Source of the DNA: Corydoras sp. C115
Taxonomy: Eukaryota; Chordata; Actinopteri; Siluriformes; Callichthyidae
Reading direction: 5' to 3'
NCBI GenBank assembly: GCA_019802505.1
Contig: JAFMOC010000019.1
Coordinates: 518,501 to 582,500 of the forward strand
DNA: 64,000 nucleotides
Positions within the stretch are counted from its first letter, which is position 1, and each line of letters begins with the position of its first letter. Made by a program: the position numbers and the translations under genes. The notes below the pieces were generated by a model. It was not told the origin of the DNA. It saw only the letters and a program-made list of their open reading frames with translations, and searched no databases. Of this stretch, positions 52,400 to 63,836 are shown one piece after another.

Positions 52400-53262
52400 T
52401 CACGTTTTCACATTATCCCAGCTAAACCCTCAATCCATCACGACCTGACCTTCCAAACTGAAGGCTCCACAAGCTCCCCAACCGATTCGGTCCGGAACCT
52501 TGGTTTCACAATAGACTCCCACCTTAAACTCTCTGATCATGTTATCAGAACCGCCCGTTCCTGCAGATTCCTTCTTTACAACATAAGGAAGATCAGACCC
52601 TTTTTGACTGAACATGCTACCCAACTGCTTGTTCAAGCCCTAGTCTTATCCCGGCTTGATTATTGTAATGCGCTACATGTCGGTATCCCAGCTTCCACAA
52701 TCAGACCTCTTCAACTAATTCAAAACTCTGCAGCCCGGCTTGTGTTTAACCCCCAAGCGAACTCATGTCACTCCATTACTCATGTCTCTCCATTGGCTTC
52801 CTGTAGCTGCTGCATTCAGTACAAGTCACTGACTCTGGCCTACAGAACCATTTCTGGATCTTCCCCCTCCTACCTTCACTCTATCTTTTCAAAATACACT
52901 CCGACTCGTTCACTTCGCTCCAGTGATGATTGCCGCCTGACGGTTCCACCTCACCGAGGAGCTAACTCTCACTCCGTGGCGTTCACCACTGCAAAATGGT
53001 GGAACGTTCTTCCCAACTCTGTCCGTAAAGCAGAATCACTAAGCAGTTTTAAGAAACTACTGAAGACGCCTCTCTTTAACAAATACCTGTTGTTAAAAAT
53101 TAAAATAAAAAAATGGGAGGGGGGCAGCATGAAATAACAATCAGGTTTGATGAATTTACAGTATAGTTGGTTTTCTCCATAACTTCTGAATTGTAATGTT
53201 CTCATTTGTAAGTCACTTTGGATAAAACCGTCTGCTAAATGACTAAATGTAAATGTAAAAAA
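52400..53262 (+). mobile_element. L2-like LINE, 5' truncated, with the SINE-B tail
   Basis: Coding remnant from about 52430 to the stop at 53137 matches the C-terminal part of a non-LTR reverse transcriptase: SVRNLGFTIDSHLKLSDHV, RLDYCNALHVGIP, LQLIQNSAARLVF, YLHSIFSKYTPTRSLRSSDD, KWWNVLPNSVRKA, LKTPLFNKY. The catalytic YxDD half is missing. The frame is open for about 230 codons, so the copy is fairly young. The 3' end CACTTTGGATAAAACCGTC and TAAATGACTAAATGTAAATG is shared with SINE-B. Confidence 0.88.
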
Positions 53263-54419
53263 ATCAGGCATATTGGATGCAGCTCAAGAGGCTTATTAAA
53301 GAATATATTCTTTATTATTTATACACACTAGTAATGCAATGGGAGGTAGTTTTCATCAGTATTTCCACAAGGATTATGTTCCTTAAATAGACATGCAGCT
53401 CCACTGAAACTTTAAATAACAATCAGTTCTTCAGTATCCTGTGTTTTTTTTTGCCTCCATCTCCATCCAGATCATAAAAGCAGGGGTGTGTTGCTCTGGG
53501 CTGCAGCTGTTGTCCTGTTTTTAGGCGTATAAACCTGATCCAAGTGCTGGGTTTTCCAGCAGCGAAAGGTTATTCACTTAAGGAAAAGCCCACCAGTAAA
53601 TAATAATACACGGTCTAAAACCTGGAACTCTTCCTCACTTACCAACAGCAACAAACTAACATAGCAACCTCGAGCCTTCGATTTGATTTCAACAACTCTG
53701 GGTTATTATAAGGCTGTTAACATGAACTGAGTTAGTTTAATGGATAGTAAAACATATTAAAGTAACATGGGGCAGGTTTGTACGTCTTTCTGACTGAGCA
53801 CTCGGCTTTATAGAGAGGTGTAGGCACGATGCATATACCCAGTTCCTTAAGCATTATATCTTTTAGAGTATATAATGATAAATGATGATGTCAAAGCTTT
53901 AAGCTGTTAGATTTAATATACCCTCATAGTTGTTTACCTCAAGCCGCCGAAACGGTTAATCAAAGAATACACAAAGGTTGTTCTTGATTTATCACCAGCT
54001 CTCTGATTTCAGGTTCTGTGCCAAGGAACAGGACACTAATGTCAGCTCTTTAGATGTTTGTATTTTATGTTTGACAAATGTGAAATCACTGTAACCAACT
54101 ATTTGAGTCCGGGGTATTTAAGGAATCCCACTATTTTATTTCAGATCAGTATTGACTGACCTTTAGAAGATTAACTTTATATGAAGCTTATCTGGCTTCA
54201 TTCAAAATAGCAAAACCCAATATCAGTCTGTGACATTCCACCCACTCAGGATTAGTACGCTTCTGGACTCTCTAGGCCTCAGAGGGTCGAAATAGCCGTT
54301 CCCACAGTCACACTGCTGTTATCAGTTTAATCATCACTGTCATGAGCTTATTTTAGTGCATGCTTAAAACTTCCTTTGGATACAGTGAGTAAATGTGATT
54401 TGCTTATGTTTTTTTTATG
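53263..54419. other. single-copy stretch after the LINE
   Basis: No coding feature recognised in either strand. Confidence 0.5.
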
Positions 54420-54430
54420 TTTAACCTAAT

Positions 54431-55438
54431 GGGGGTTGTGAGGGGCAGCACTTTGCCGGTTCGAATCCCCATCTGGGTGGAGTTTCCATGTTCTCCCCGT
54501 GTCCACGTGGGTTTCCTCCGGGTTCTCCGGTTTCCTCCCACAGTGGTTGGAAAGGTCTCTCAGCACTGGGGATCCAGGTTCGAATCCCAATCTGGGTGGT
54601 ATTTCAATGCTACCCGAGTCCGTGTGGGTTTCCTCCAGTTTCCTCCCACAGTCAGAAAACATTTATTTAAGGTGATCCAGCTGCTTTAATTATTAATTAA
54701 TTATTAATCTAATTAATTTAATTGGACTGGCGGTGGGCGGCACGGTGGCTTAGTGGTTAGCACCTTCTCCTCTCAGCACTAGGGATTCCCGGTTCGAATC
54801 CCCATCTGGGTGGAGTTTCCATGTTCTCCCCGTGTCCATGTGGGTTTCCTCCAGGTTCTCTGGTTTCCTCCCACAGTCCAAAAACATGGATCAAGTCAAT
54901 TGAGTTCTCCAAATGGCCCCATATAGAGTGTGTTTTTGTGAGTGAGTGTGTGCCCAGCGATGGACAGGCGCCCTGTCCTGGGTCTATCTGCCCAGCGCCC
55001 GAGACGTTCTCCCCTGGATGGGCATGGGGAACCCCACCGCGACCCAACCACAAACCTTCCTGGCCGCTCAAGGAGGATGAGTCCCCCACTGAGTCTTGGT
55101 CCTCCCAAGGTTTCTTCCTTAAATAACGACATAGCAGGAAGTTTTTTCTTGCCACTGTCGCTTCGGCTTGCTCTTTGGGGTTTAAAGGCTTTTCATTCTG
55201 TAAAGCTGCTTTGTGACAATGTACTGTTGTAAAAAGCACTATATAAATCAATTACTTGAACTTGCTCTAAATTGCCCCTATATCGTGTGTGTGTGAGTGA
55301 GTGATTGTGTGCTCAGCATTAGATCGACACGCTGTCCTGGGTGTCAGCCCAGCGCCCCAAACGTTCTCCCCTGGATGGGCATGTGGAACTCTTTTTGCAA
55401 CCCTAGTATAGGATTAATCTGAAAATAATGATTAAATA
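54431..55438 (+). mobile_element. composite: SINE-A pieces, variant module and teleost tail repeat
   Basis: SINE-A 5' piece (54431-54545), the same variant module as at 51.4 kb (54546-54734), SINE-A (54737-55045), a teleost repeat (55047-55255), then a SINE-A 3' piece (55256-55438). The duplication TTTAACCTAAT (54420-54430, 55439-55449) bounds all of it. Confidence 0.82.
55047..55255 (+). repeat. teleost interspersed repeat, 3' tail type
   Basis: Carries GGTCCTCCCAAGGTTTCTTC and GTAAAGCTGCTTTGTGACAA and ends AAAAGCACTATATAAAT, a tail I recognise from many fish genomes. Its superfamily is not assigned here. Confidence 0.75.
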
Positions 55439-55774
55439 TTTAACCTAATCAAGTTTGTGGGGGAGCTAAAGCCTATCCCAGCACTCAAAAAACAAAACAA
55501 AAAAGAACTAACATGGGCAGAGTTCCTTGCTTCCTGAAGCTGATGAAAAATATATTGGTTTTAGATCATTCTTGAACAAAACAAGTCCAAACACATACTG
55601 CTGTCTGCACCTTCTTTACATTGGACTTTTGTTGTTATTAGATCAGAGACTCCATTCTCAGTCCACAGCTGGAGGAATGTGCATGAACAAAGCACAACAA
55701 TGTTCCTTACACACAGTGCTCATGACTGTGTGTGTTCCTACAAATACATCTGTACCCAACAAAATAAAACTAGG

Positions 55775-55880
55775 TTCTTCCCTGGATGGGCATGAGGAAC
55801 CCCACAACTCCCACAACTCCCTCAACCCCAGCGACTCTAGTTGCTAATATAGAATAAAGCAGAAGATAATGGGTGGATCT
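55775..55880 (-). mobile_element. SINE-A 3' fragment, diverged
   Basis: Shows CCTGGATGGGCATGAGGAAC and AATATAGAATAAAGCAGAAG. This is plus-strand order, so the orientation is uncertain. Confidence 0.5.
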
Positions 55881-55968
55881 TACTTGCTTTACATCATGGT
55901 CCTGAAAAAAAATACAGATTGTTTTTATTGTATACTGGTGTGTAGAAAAAAAAAAATGTAACCTACTT

Positions 55969-56320
55969 CCATCCATCCATCCATTATCTTCCGCTTTATC
56001 CTATATTAGGGTCGCGGGGGGTTCCCCATGCCCATCCAGTGGAGAACGTCTCGGGCGCCGGGCAGATAGACCCAGGACAGGGCGCCAATCTATCGCTGGG
56101 CACACACTCACTCACAAAAACACACTCTATATGGGGCCATTTGGAGAACTCAATTGACTTGATCCATGTTTTTGGACTGTGGGAGGAAACCGGAGAACCC
56201 GGAGGAAACCCACGCGGACACGGGGAGAACATGCAAACTCCACCCAGATGGGGATTCGAACCGGGAATCCGTTGCGCTGAGAGGCGAACGTGCTGACCAC
56301 TAAGCCACCGTGGCGCCCAT
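55969..56320 (-). mobile_element. SINE-A, full length
   Basis: Complete minus-strand copy ending GGCGCCACGGTGGCTTAGTG. Confidence 0.93.
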
Positions 56321-56743
56321 TGAAACCTACTTGTCTTTGCTTAATGCAAAAACAAATGATCAATTCATAAAAAATATAAAATAATGTTAAAATTATGAAT
56401 TGCTGTTTGTTTATTAATAAATGATCCTAAAAAGAACTAAAAGCTAAACTAAAAGCACCTGCATCCTTGTTCTTTAGGTTGTTTTTCTTAGTAAGATGCT
56501 TTCTGGAACCTTCAACAAGACTATTTATAGACTTCCTAATAACTACTCTATGTGGACAGGGCAGAAATCGATTTCGTGGTGCATTAGTGCGGATCTATCC
56601 AAGGGGAATTTAGGGTTGTTAGCACACAGACTATTGAAGCCTTGACCATCCCAGAATCAAATCAATGCAGTTCTGTAATCTTTATCCTGCAGAAGACACA
56701 CCCCATCAATCCAAACACTGATTTTTTGGAAATTTAGAACCAA

Positions 56744-57157
56744 ATTACCTTGAATCCATGTTTTTGGACTGTGAGAAGAAACCAAAGAATCCAGAGGAAA
56801 CCCACGTGGACTCTGTGAACATGGAAACTCCACCCTGATCGGGATTCGAACCTGGATCCCCAGCGCTGAAAGGCATCCAGGGTAGAACGTTTTGGGCACT
56901 GGGTAGATGCACCCAGGACAGGACGCCATCCACTGGGCACACACTCACTCACACAGACACAGTCTATATGGGGCAATTTGGAGAACTCAATTGACTTGAT
57001 CCATGTTTTTGGACTGTGGGAGGAAACCGAGAACCCGGAGGAAACCCACGCTGACACGGGGAGAACATGGAAACTCCACCCAGATGGGGATTCGAACCGG
57101 GAATCTCTAGTGCTGAGAGGATGAACGTGTTAACTACTTAGCCACCGTGCCGCCCCC
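56744..57157 (-). mobile_element. SINE-A, rearranged
   Basis: Head-half fragment (56744-56872) fused to a near-complete copy (56875-57157) that starts at CATCCAGGGTAGAACG. Confidence 0.85.
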
Positions 57158-57829
57158 CATCTCAACCTTTTAAAGATAAAATATTTAGGAAAATATTTAG
57201 GATTTAGGTCCAAAACACATCTCATAACCTCCTTTTTACTTTCTGACGTTTCCTTCCAGATCCCAGGCTCCACATCAGAAATTCCATGTACTGGGTCTCA
57301 TTCTTAGAGGTCGGTTTGGGGATTTACAAAAGGCCACTGGCTTGTAGCACCAACACTGCCTTCCTCTCTGATAACAAAGCCGTGGATAGAATGTACTATG
57401 CTGTGCCAGTTGATCCCCTGTTAGTCTCAAGAGTCTTCTGCGGAGGATGCATGTGCAATCTGTGAGCCGAAATCGAATTCACTGTACAGACGTAATGAAA
57501 TTAGGGAATTTTACGTTAGCTGGAAAGTTGGCTTCTGAACCCGCTGCTTAGTAACTAAAAGTGACGTACACTGTGGGGCCTCAAAAAGGGCCGATGTTGC
57601 ATAGCAGCCCAGCAAAACAAGGAAACACAGGGATAGTGCTGAGGAGAAAGCAAGCGGCTCAGATTTAACATGTCAGAAATAACATACTTGCACAAACACT
57701 GGGTGATCTTTAGGTGTTTGGGGAGATTTCAGCAGAAACATTTGTCCTGCAGGCGCTTTTGCGTATATCTCAATCATGCATGGCCTGTCATTGTTTTTGT
57801 AAGCAAACTTCTTCATGTAGTGTGGCATA
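57158..57829. other. repeat-free block
   Basis: Moderate GC, no repeat or convincing open frame; possible conserved non-coding DNA. Confidence 0.4.
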
Positions 57830-57990
57830 GTGGTTAACATGTTCTCCTCTCAGCTCTGGGATTCCAGGTTCGAATCCCGATCTGGGTGACGTGTCCATGT
57901 TCTCCCTGTGTCCACGTGGGTTTTTCCAGGTTCTTTGGTTTCCTTACAGTTTTATAAACATGGATTCAAGGTAAATTGGCTGCTCCTATA
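57830..57990 (+). mobile_element. SINE-A head-half, diverged
   Basis: TGTGGCATAGTGGTTAACAT through GGTTCGAATCCCGATCTGGG; the 3' half is absent. Confidence 0.8.
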
Positions 57991-57997
57991 TTTCCCA

Positions 57998-58316
57998 TAT
58001 ATATCCATCCATTAAATTCCGCTTTGTCCTCTACTAGGATCACGGTGGGGTTCCCCATGCCCATCCAGGGGAGAAAGTTTCGGGCGCTGGGCAAATACTA
58101 CCATTGGGCACACAGACATGCAAACAGACACACTCTATATGGGGCAATGGAGAATTCAATTGACCATAATCCATGTTTTTGGACTGTGGGAGGAAACCAG
58201 AGAACCCGGAGGAAACTCACGCAGACACATGGAAACTCCACACAGATTGGGATTTGAACCGGGAATCCCTAGCGCCAAGAGGCGGTCGTGCTAAACACTA
58301 AGCCACTGTGCCGGCC
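57998..58316 (-). mobile_element. SINE-A with small deletions
   Basis: Tail CCATCCATTAAATTCCGC and head GCCGGCACAGTGGCTTAG. A (TA)n tract follows at 58318-58407. Confidence 0.9.
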
Positions 58317-58317
58317 C

Positions 58318-58407
<90 letters not shown>
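58318..58407 (+). repeat. (TA)n
   Basis: About 45 units between two SINE-A copies. Confidence 0.95.
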
Positions 58408-58409
<2 letters not shown>

Positions 58410-58419
58410 ATTATCTATA

Positions 58420-58780
58420 TATCATCCATCCATTATCTTCTGCTTTATCCTCTATTAGGGTCGCGGGGGGGGGGTTCCCCATGCCCATCCAGGGGAGAAC
58501 GGAGAACGTTTTGGGCGATGGGCAGATACACCCAGGACAGGGCGCCAATCCATCGCTGGGCACACACTCACTCAAACAGACACACTCTATATGGGGCAAT
58601 TTGGAGAATTCAATTGACCTGGGTCCATGTTTTTGGACTGTGGAAGGAAACCGGAGAACCCGGAGGAAACCCACGCGGACACGGGGAGAACATGGAAACT
58701 CCACCCAGATTGGGATTTGAACCGGGAATCCCTAGTGCTGAGAGGAGAACGTGCTAACCACTAAGCCACCGTGCCGCCCA
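58420..58780 (-). mobile_element. SINE-A, full length
   Basis: Contains a 10-bp duplication GAGAACGGAGAACG near 58495. Followed by (CA)n. Confidence 0.92.
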
Positions 58781-58782
<2 letters not shown>

Positions 58783-58849
<67 letters not shown>

Positions 58850-58850
58850 G
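58783..58850 (+). repeat. (CA)n then (TA)n
   Basis: About 24 CA units followed by 10 TA units. Confidence 0.95.
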
Positions 58851-60102
58851 GCACTTGTGTAACGTATTTGAAGATTTAAATGTTGAACACTGTTTCCCTC
58901 TTCAGGTTACACCCACAACGCTGTGAGGAAAACAGTAATGAAACCAAACAGTACAATCAACTTTAGAAGCTTCTCAGCGAAAAGCAGTAATTAAATCTGA
59001 CGTGGTGTTTAGTTTTCTTAAATCATATTAAACGATTAAATACGACCCAAAAGAAAAAAAAACCTAATGTTTGCCTTCGGTCTCAGTATATCTAATGAAA
59101 CAGCTCCCTCTAGTGGTTATACGTTTCCTCGTAAAACATATGGTTTATTTATCATCAGAAAAATAAATCAAAATACAACCTATATAACGAATACAGCTAT
59201 AAAGAATGATTTAAATACGATTAAAAGCTAAAAACAAATGTAGAACAACAACATATAACGTTTAAAGTATTGAATTTATGTTTCTATCTGTGAAATCTGG
59301 CCAGCAACCATCTGGCCCTGACATAGGATACAGGGTAGTGTTGGAGTCATTGGAAATAAATAGAGAAGAGCATGTAAATCTCGGAGGGATTGCTGCTGTG
59401 TAGCCAAGTATGCAGTTGCACATTCTAACACTTTATTGTAAACAACAAGGAGAAACATGATCAACCATCATTAATGGTAATATTCAGATAAGCTGGTCTC
59501 ATTTCTTTCATTTTAATAAATGTTTGCGCTACCTTTAAAGCAATGATGCTGTGAAGGTGATACATTTTTTTCGTGAGGTCACATATGAAACTCTGACGGT
59601 CGTAAAGAGCTAAACCAATAAGCTGATCTGATTTTACAAGGTGACTCCTATTATGCTTACAAATCATATATGTGTACATAATTTATCAGACTTCTAACCT
59701 CCCAATGACCTCGTGTTGGCCAGACAGTGACTGAGTCTTGCCCTAAGGTCATAAAATGTCAGTTCTGTCATGAAGTAATGATCCTGTCACATTTACTTTT
59801 CTTAAAACACTAGTTTAATTGAGCTTAAATTTCAGGGTTTTTTTATTTTTATTTTTACCTTTATGTAATTTAATATGTTTTAAATGGCAATAAAAACTGT
59901 TAATGTTGCCAGACAGTCAAAAGCTCTCAGATCTGGTAACTTCTTTAAACAGCATACATTGATACCACTGGACATGACTCCATGACAGACTCATAATGTT
60001 ATTATAAGTGTCTGACAACATGGAAATGGTCTTTATAGACTGACACATGCATTCCATTTATTTGGAATTAGACTTTATTTTTATGAATTCTTAATCACTT
60101 CG
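58851..60102. other. repeat-free block with minus-strand open frames
   Basis: Overlapping short minus-strand frames at 59276-59679 match nothing I recognise. An AATAAA on the minus strand near 59435 would fit a 3' UTR from a gene to the right. Confidence 0.35.
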
Positions 60103-60417
60103 GGGCGGCACGGTGGCTTAGTGGTTAGCACGTTCAGCTCCAGGGATTCCCCGTTCGAATCCCCATCTGGATGTCCGCATGGGTTTCCTCCGGGTTCTCC
60201 GGTTTCCTCCCACAGTCCAAAAACATGGATCAAGTCAATTGAGTTCTCCATATTGCCCATATAGAGTGTGTCTGTGTGAGTGAGTGTGTGCCCAGCGATG
60301 GATTGGTGCCCTGTCCTGGGTCTATCTGCCCTAGCACCCGAAACGTTCTCCCCTGGATGGGCATGGGTTACCCCAACCCCTAATATAGGATAAAGCGGGA
60401 GATAATGAATGAACGAA
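60103..60417 (+). mobile_element. SINE-A with internal deletions
   Basis: Flanked by TAATCACTT. It lacks the GTGGAGTTTCCATGTTCTCC segment. Confidence 0.9.
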
Positions 60418-60777
60418 TAATCACTTTGGACAACATGGACTGATCAAGTCACAACAAGTAAACAATTAAAACGGTGGAAAAGAAAGACGACGGTGATTAC
60501 GGAAGAAGACATTTTTTTTTTTTTTTTTTTTTTTAAACACTGATTTACAGACACTAAGGCAAGCATGCACAGGACAGTGTTTGTGAAGGAGCATTTCCAT
60601 ATTATCAGATCATCACTTATAATAACATCCTGAGGCTGGCAGGTACAGTGTCCCTGGATGGTTGCCAATATGATTACACTGTAATGCTTTTTTATCGGGG
60701 ACTCGTCTTTGTGTTCTTTATACTGGCTTAATTTAGATCAGTTTAGTTCCTCTCTTAAATTTAAGGCCCTCAGTGAA

Positions 60778-60850
60778 TGAGATAAGATCCTTTATTGATC
60801 CCACAATGGGGAAATTCTCAATAGGAATATAGCAACCAAATACCAAGTTT
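60778..60850 (+). repeat. fish repeat, TTTATTGATCCC type
   Basis: GATCCTTTATTGATCCCACA and GGGGAAATTCTCAATAG, a common 3' end of fish retroelements. Confidence 0.6.
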
Positions 60851-61037
60851 AATGAAAAAAACAAAAATGAAATGTAGTAAATAAAATCAGACTAATGTGT
60901 TTTTATTATGATCATCTTACTAAGTTACTAACCCTGTTTTAACTTATATTTTAACTATGATTCAAGTCAACAGGAAAACTGGAGCTGGACCCATTGCTTA
61001 GCTGTAAATGAATAATTTATATAATATATAATGAATA

Positions 61038-61039
<2 letters not shown>

Positions 61040-61106
<67 letters not shown>

Positions 61107-61451
61107 GGGCAGCACGGTGGCCTCTCAGTGCTAGGGATTCCTGGTTCGAATCCCCATCTGGGTGGAGTTTCCATGTTCTCCCCGTATCTGCTTGGGTTTC
61201 CTCCGGGTTCTCCGGTTTCCTCCCACAGTCCAAAAACATGGATCAAGTCAATTGAGTTCTCCAAATTGCCTCATATAGAGTGTGTCTGTGTGAGTGAGTG
61301 TGTGCCCAGTGATAGATTGGCGTCCTGTCCTGGGTGTATCTGCCCAGCGCCCAAAACGTTCACCCCTAGATGGGCATGGGGAACCCCACCGCGACCCTAA
61401 TAGAGGATAAAGCGGAAGATAATGAATGAATGATATATGAATGAATATATA

Positions 61452-61504
<53 letters not shown>
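61040..61504 (+). repeat. two (TA)n tracts around a SINE-A, plus T-rich run
   Basis: 61040-61098 and 61452-61504 are (TA)n; a T-rich stretch follows to 61550. Confidence 0.9.
61106..61432 (+). mobile_element. SINE-A between (TA)n tracts
   Basis: The head is shortened (GGGCAGCACGGTGGCCTCTC). It sits between (TA)n at 61040-61098 and 61452-61504. Confidence 0.9.
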
Positions 61505-61513
<9 letters not shown>

Positions 61514-62165
61514 TTTTTATTTTTTTATTTTATTATTTTTTTTTTTTTTTCTGTATGTTTTGTGGGTGTATGTATTATCCAGTCCTGTTGGGCCCTTGGA
61601 TATGCTATAAGTCAAATTCAATGATTCTGATCCACAGAGTTTCATGGTAAATGTTTTTATTAGGTTGGTCATCAAGTGCAGCATGCAGTAATGTGTTTAG
61701 TTCATCTTACAAAAGTTAAAATATAGCAGTGAATACAGAAAGTCCTTTTTTTCTTTTGAGATAATGAAACCATTAAACACAATGATTCATCAACTAATCT
61801 TAAATCTTAAAGTGTTTTTTATTCTGCCCTCAAGCTACTCATTTCTCTCATGTTGTCATAATAGAATAGAAATACTGTCATGATTTTTTTAATCTCGACT
61901 AAAATGCTTTCTTTTTCGACAGGCAGAGCAGAGCAGGAAGTCAGCGTGAACGTGTGATGGACTATGCTATAACCAGCAGAGTAGAGAATCACTGAGCCTT
62001 TCTGCGTCTCAACAATGTCCTAGTGTGTTCTCGCCAGAGTCCTCAGAGAGACAGGAAATGCACAGGATGTAGTGTGGCAGCGGGGCCTCATTCATTCCCT
62101 TCTTAGAGGCTTTAGCTTCTCATCTCCATTTATTTCTTAATATATTTTTTAATATTAGACTCTGG

Positions 62166-62380
62166 GCTGCACGGTGGCATAGTGGTTAGCACGAATCCAG
62201 GTTCAAATCCCAATATTGGTCAATAATATGTTCTCGCTGTGTCCGCATGGGATTCCTCTGGATTCTCCAGTTTCCATCCGCAGTCCAAAACCTGGATTCA
62301 AGGTGAAATGGCTGCACTAAAGTGCTCTTATATAATGTGTAAGTGAGTGAGTGTGTGCCCAGCAATAGATTGGCACAAGC
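62166..62380 (+). mobile_element. SINE-A, old and diverged
   Basis: GGCTGCACGGTGGCATAGTG with heavily substituted body; no 3' tail. Confidence 0.8.
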
Positions 62381-62626
62381 TATATTCAAAAACTCAGAGT
62401 ACTATGTCCTTTATTTGATCTCATATGTGGAAATCTAAGTAGGCAGCTGAGCACAGCTGACAAGTTCCAATAGACCCAGATAGCTTTGAATGGTTTGGGC
62501 TTTCTCACTATTATTGGTGTTGTTAAAAAATAAAAAAATTAACCATTTTCATCTGCTAACTCGAAAATCAGTATGATATCTTGCTTCATGGTTAAATAAG
62601 ACACATGGTGGAGATGGTGACAGTGG

Positions 62627-62759
62627 CCCAGCGATAGATTGGCACCCTGTCCATGGTGTTTCTGCCCAGCGCCCGAAACGTTCTCCCCTGGATGGGCATG
62701 GGGAACCCCACCGCGACCTTAATATAGGATAAAGCAGGGGATAATGAATGAATGAATGA
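62627..62759 (+). mobile_element. SINE-A, 5' truncated
   Basis: Only the 3' third is present, flanked by an exact 13-bp duplication ATGGTGACAGTGG (62614-62626, 62760-62772). Confidence 0.93.
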
Positions 62760-62993
62760 ATGGTGACAGTGGTGGAGATCCATATGATCCATATGTTTGA
62801 CATTGCTATGTGTTGATCCATCGTGGTGTAAAATGTTTAAAGCTTATGCTGTTACTATCACAAAGTTTTGACAATTTCTGGTCCATCATTAGCAGCATAC
62901 GAGTGAAGGGAGTATTATTTGCCTCTAGATAAAATAGGTTAAAAAGTAAGACAGATAATGTCATGCTTTTACACATCTAAAATTAGCACTTAC

Positions 62994-63107
62994 TCCATTT
63001 GGGATATACTGTGCTGCAATATGATCTGAAGGACCTCACTGACAGGTGTGCTATTGGTTGACGATGCAAGTTCACCAATGCTGCCGTTAATGCCAGCTAC
63101 TGTAATT
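62994..63107 (-). CDS. candidate exon, unidentified (weak)
   Basis: On the minus strand the segment runs from GTGTCACAG to the strong donor GGA/GTAAGT. It is open for 38 codons and reads ITVAGINGSIGELASSTNST and then PVSEVLQIILQHSISQME. Low-complexity bias is absent. I do not recognise the protein, the upstream pyrimidine tract is poor, and no neighbouring exon was found, so this may be chance. Confidence 0.25.
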
Positions 63108-63547
63108 CTGTGACACAAAGCTATTGATTGTGCTAACTTACTTTGGAAGCATAAATATATATATATATATATATTTTAATGTAGTAAACCTTGTAAATAT
63201 TGTGTGATATTATGAACAGGCACTGTTTGGTGTTTGCATTAAGTTTGCATGTCCGCAGAAGTTTCATCATTACACTTTACAGACAAAAATATTGACACCT
63301 ACAACATTTAAAATAATTAGGGCGACACCAATTAATAACCAGCACAAACATTTTAAAATAAGACAATTCTTTAAAAAAATATTTTAAATTCAATAATGAA
63401 GGTTATCTTGATTTAAATTTTAAATTCAAGGTTACAATATGGATCCTTGAACAAAACCTTTAATCCTCATTTTTAATCAACTTGAATCCTCCAATGGGGC
63501 TGTATCATGACCATCTATATTATGGCCCCAACCAAAGTTGGGATGCT

Positions 63548-63645
63548 TATCAGAATCAGAATCGGAATCGCCTTTATTGTCATTATAATTTGATTACAAT
63601 GAAATTTGGGTGCAACTCCAAAGATGCTAGAAAGAAAGAAACATA
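63548..63645 (+). repeat. fish repeat, TTTATTGTCATT type
   Basis: CAGAATCAGAATCGG, CCTTTATTGTCATTATAATT, ACAATGAAATTTGGGTGC; probable LINE 3'-end family. Confidence 0.6.
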
Positions 63646-63836
63646 AACAAAATAAAAACCAATATAGTAATCTCTGTATGAATAAATTTAAATAAAAATA
63701 AAATAAAAATATAATTTAAAATATAATTAAAATATAAGACATAATATATACAAACAATATGAAATACCCGTATTGAACAATTTCCACTAGAACACATTGC
63801 TCTTGGTATATATTGCACATGTATATTTATAAGTAG

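Noticed and set aside
59276..59679. Two overlapping minus-strand frames (for example LECATAYLATQQQSLRDL)
   Set aside because: No family recognised and no splice signals that join them; may be UTR or chance.
61921..61985. Exon-like segment after CTTTTTCGACAG reading QSRAGSQRERVMDYA to a stop
   Set aside because: Short, no known match and no upstream partner exon.
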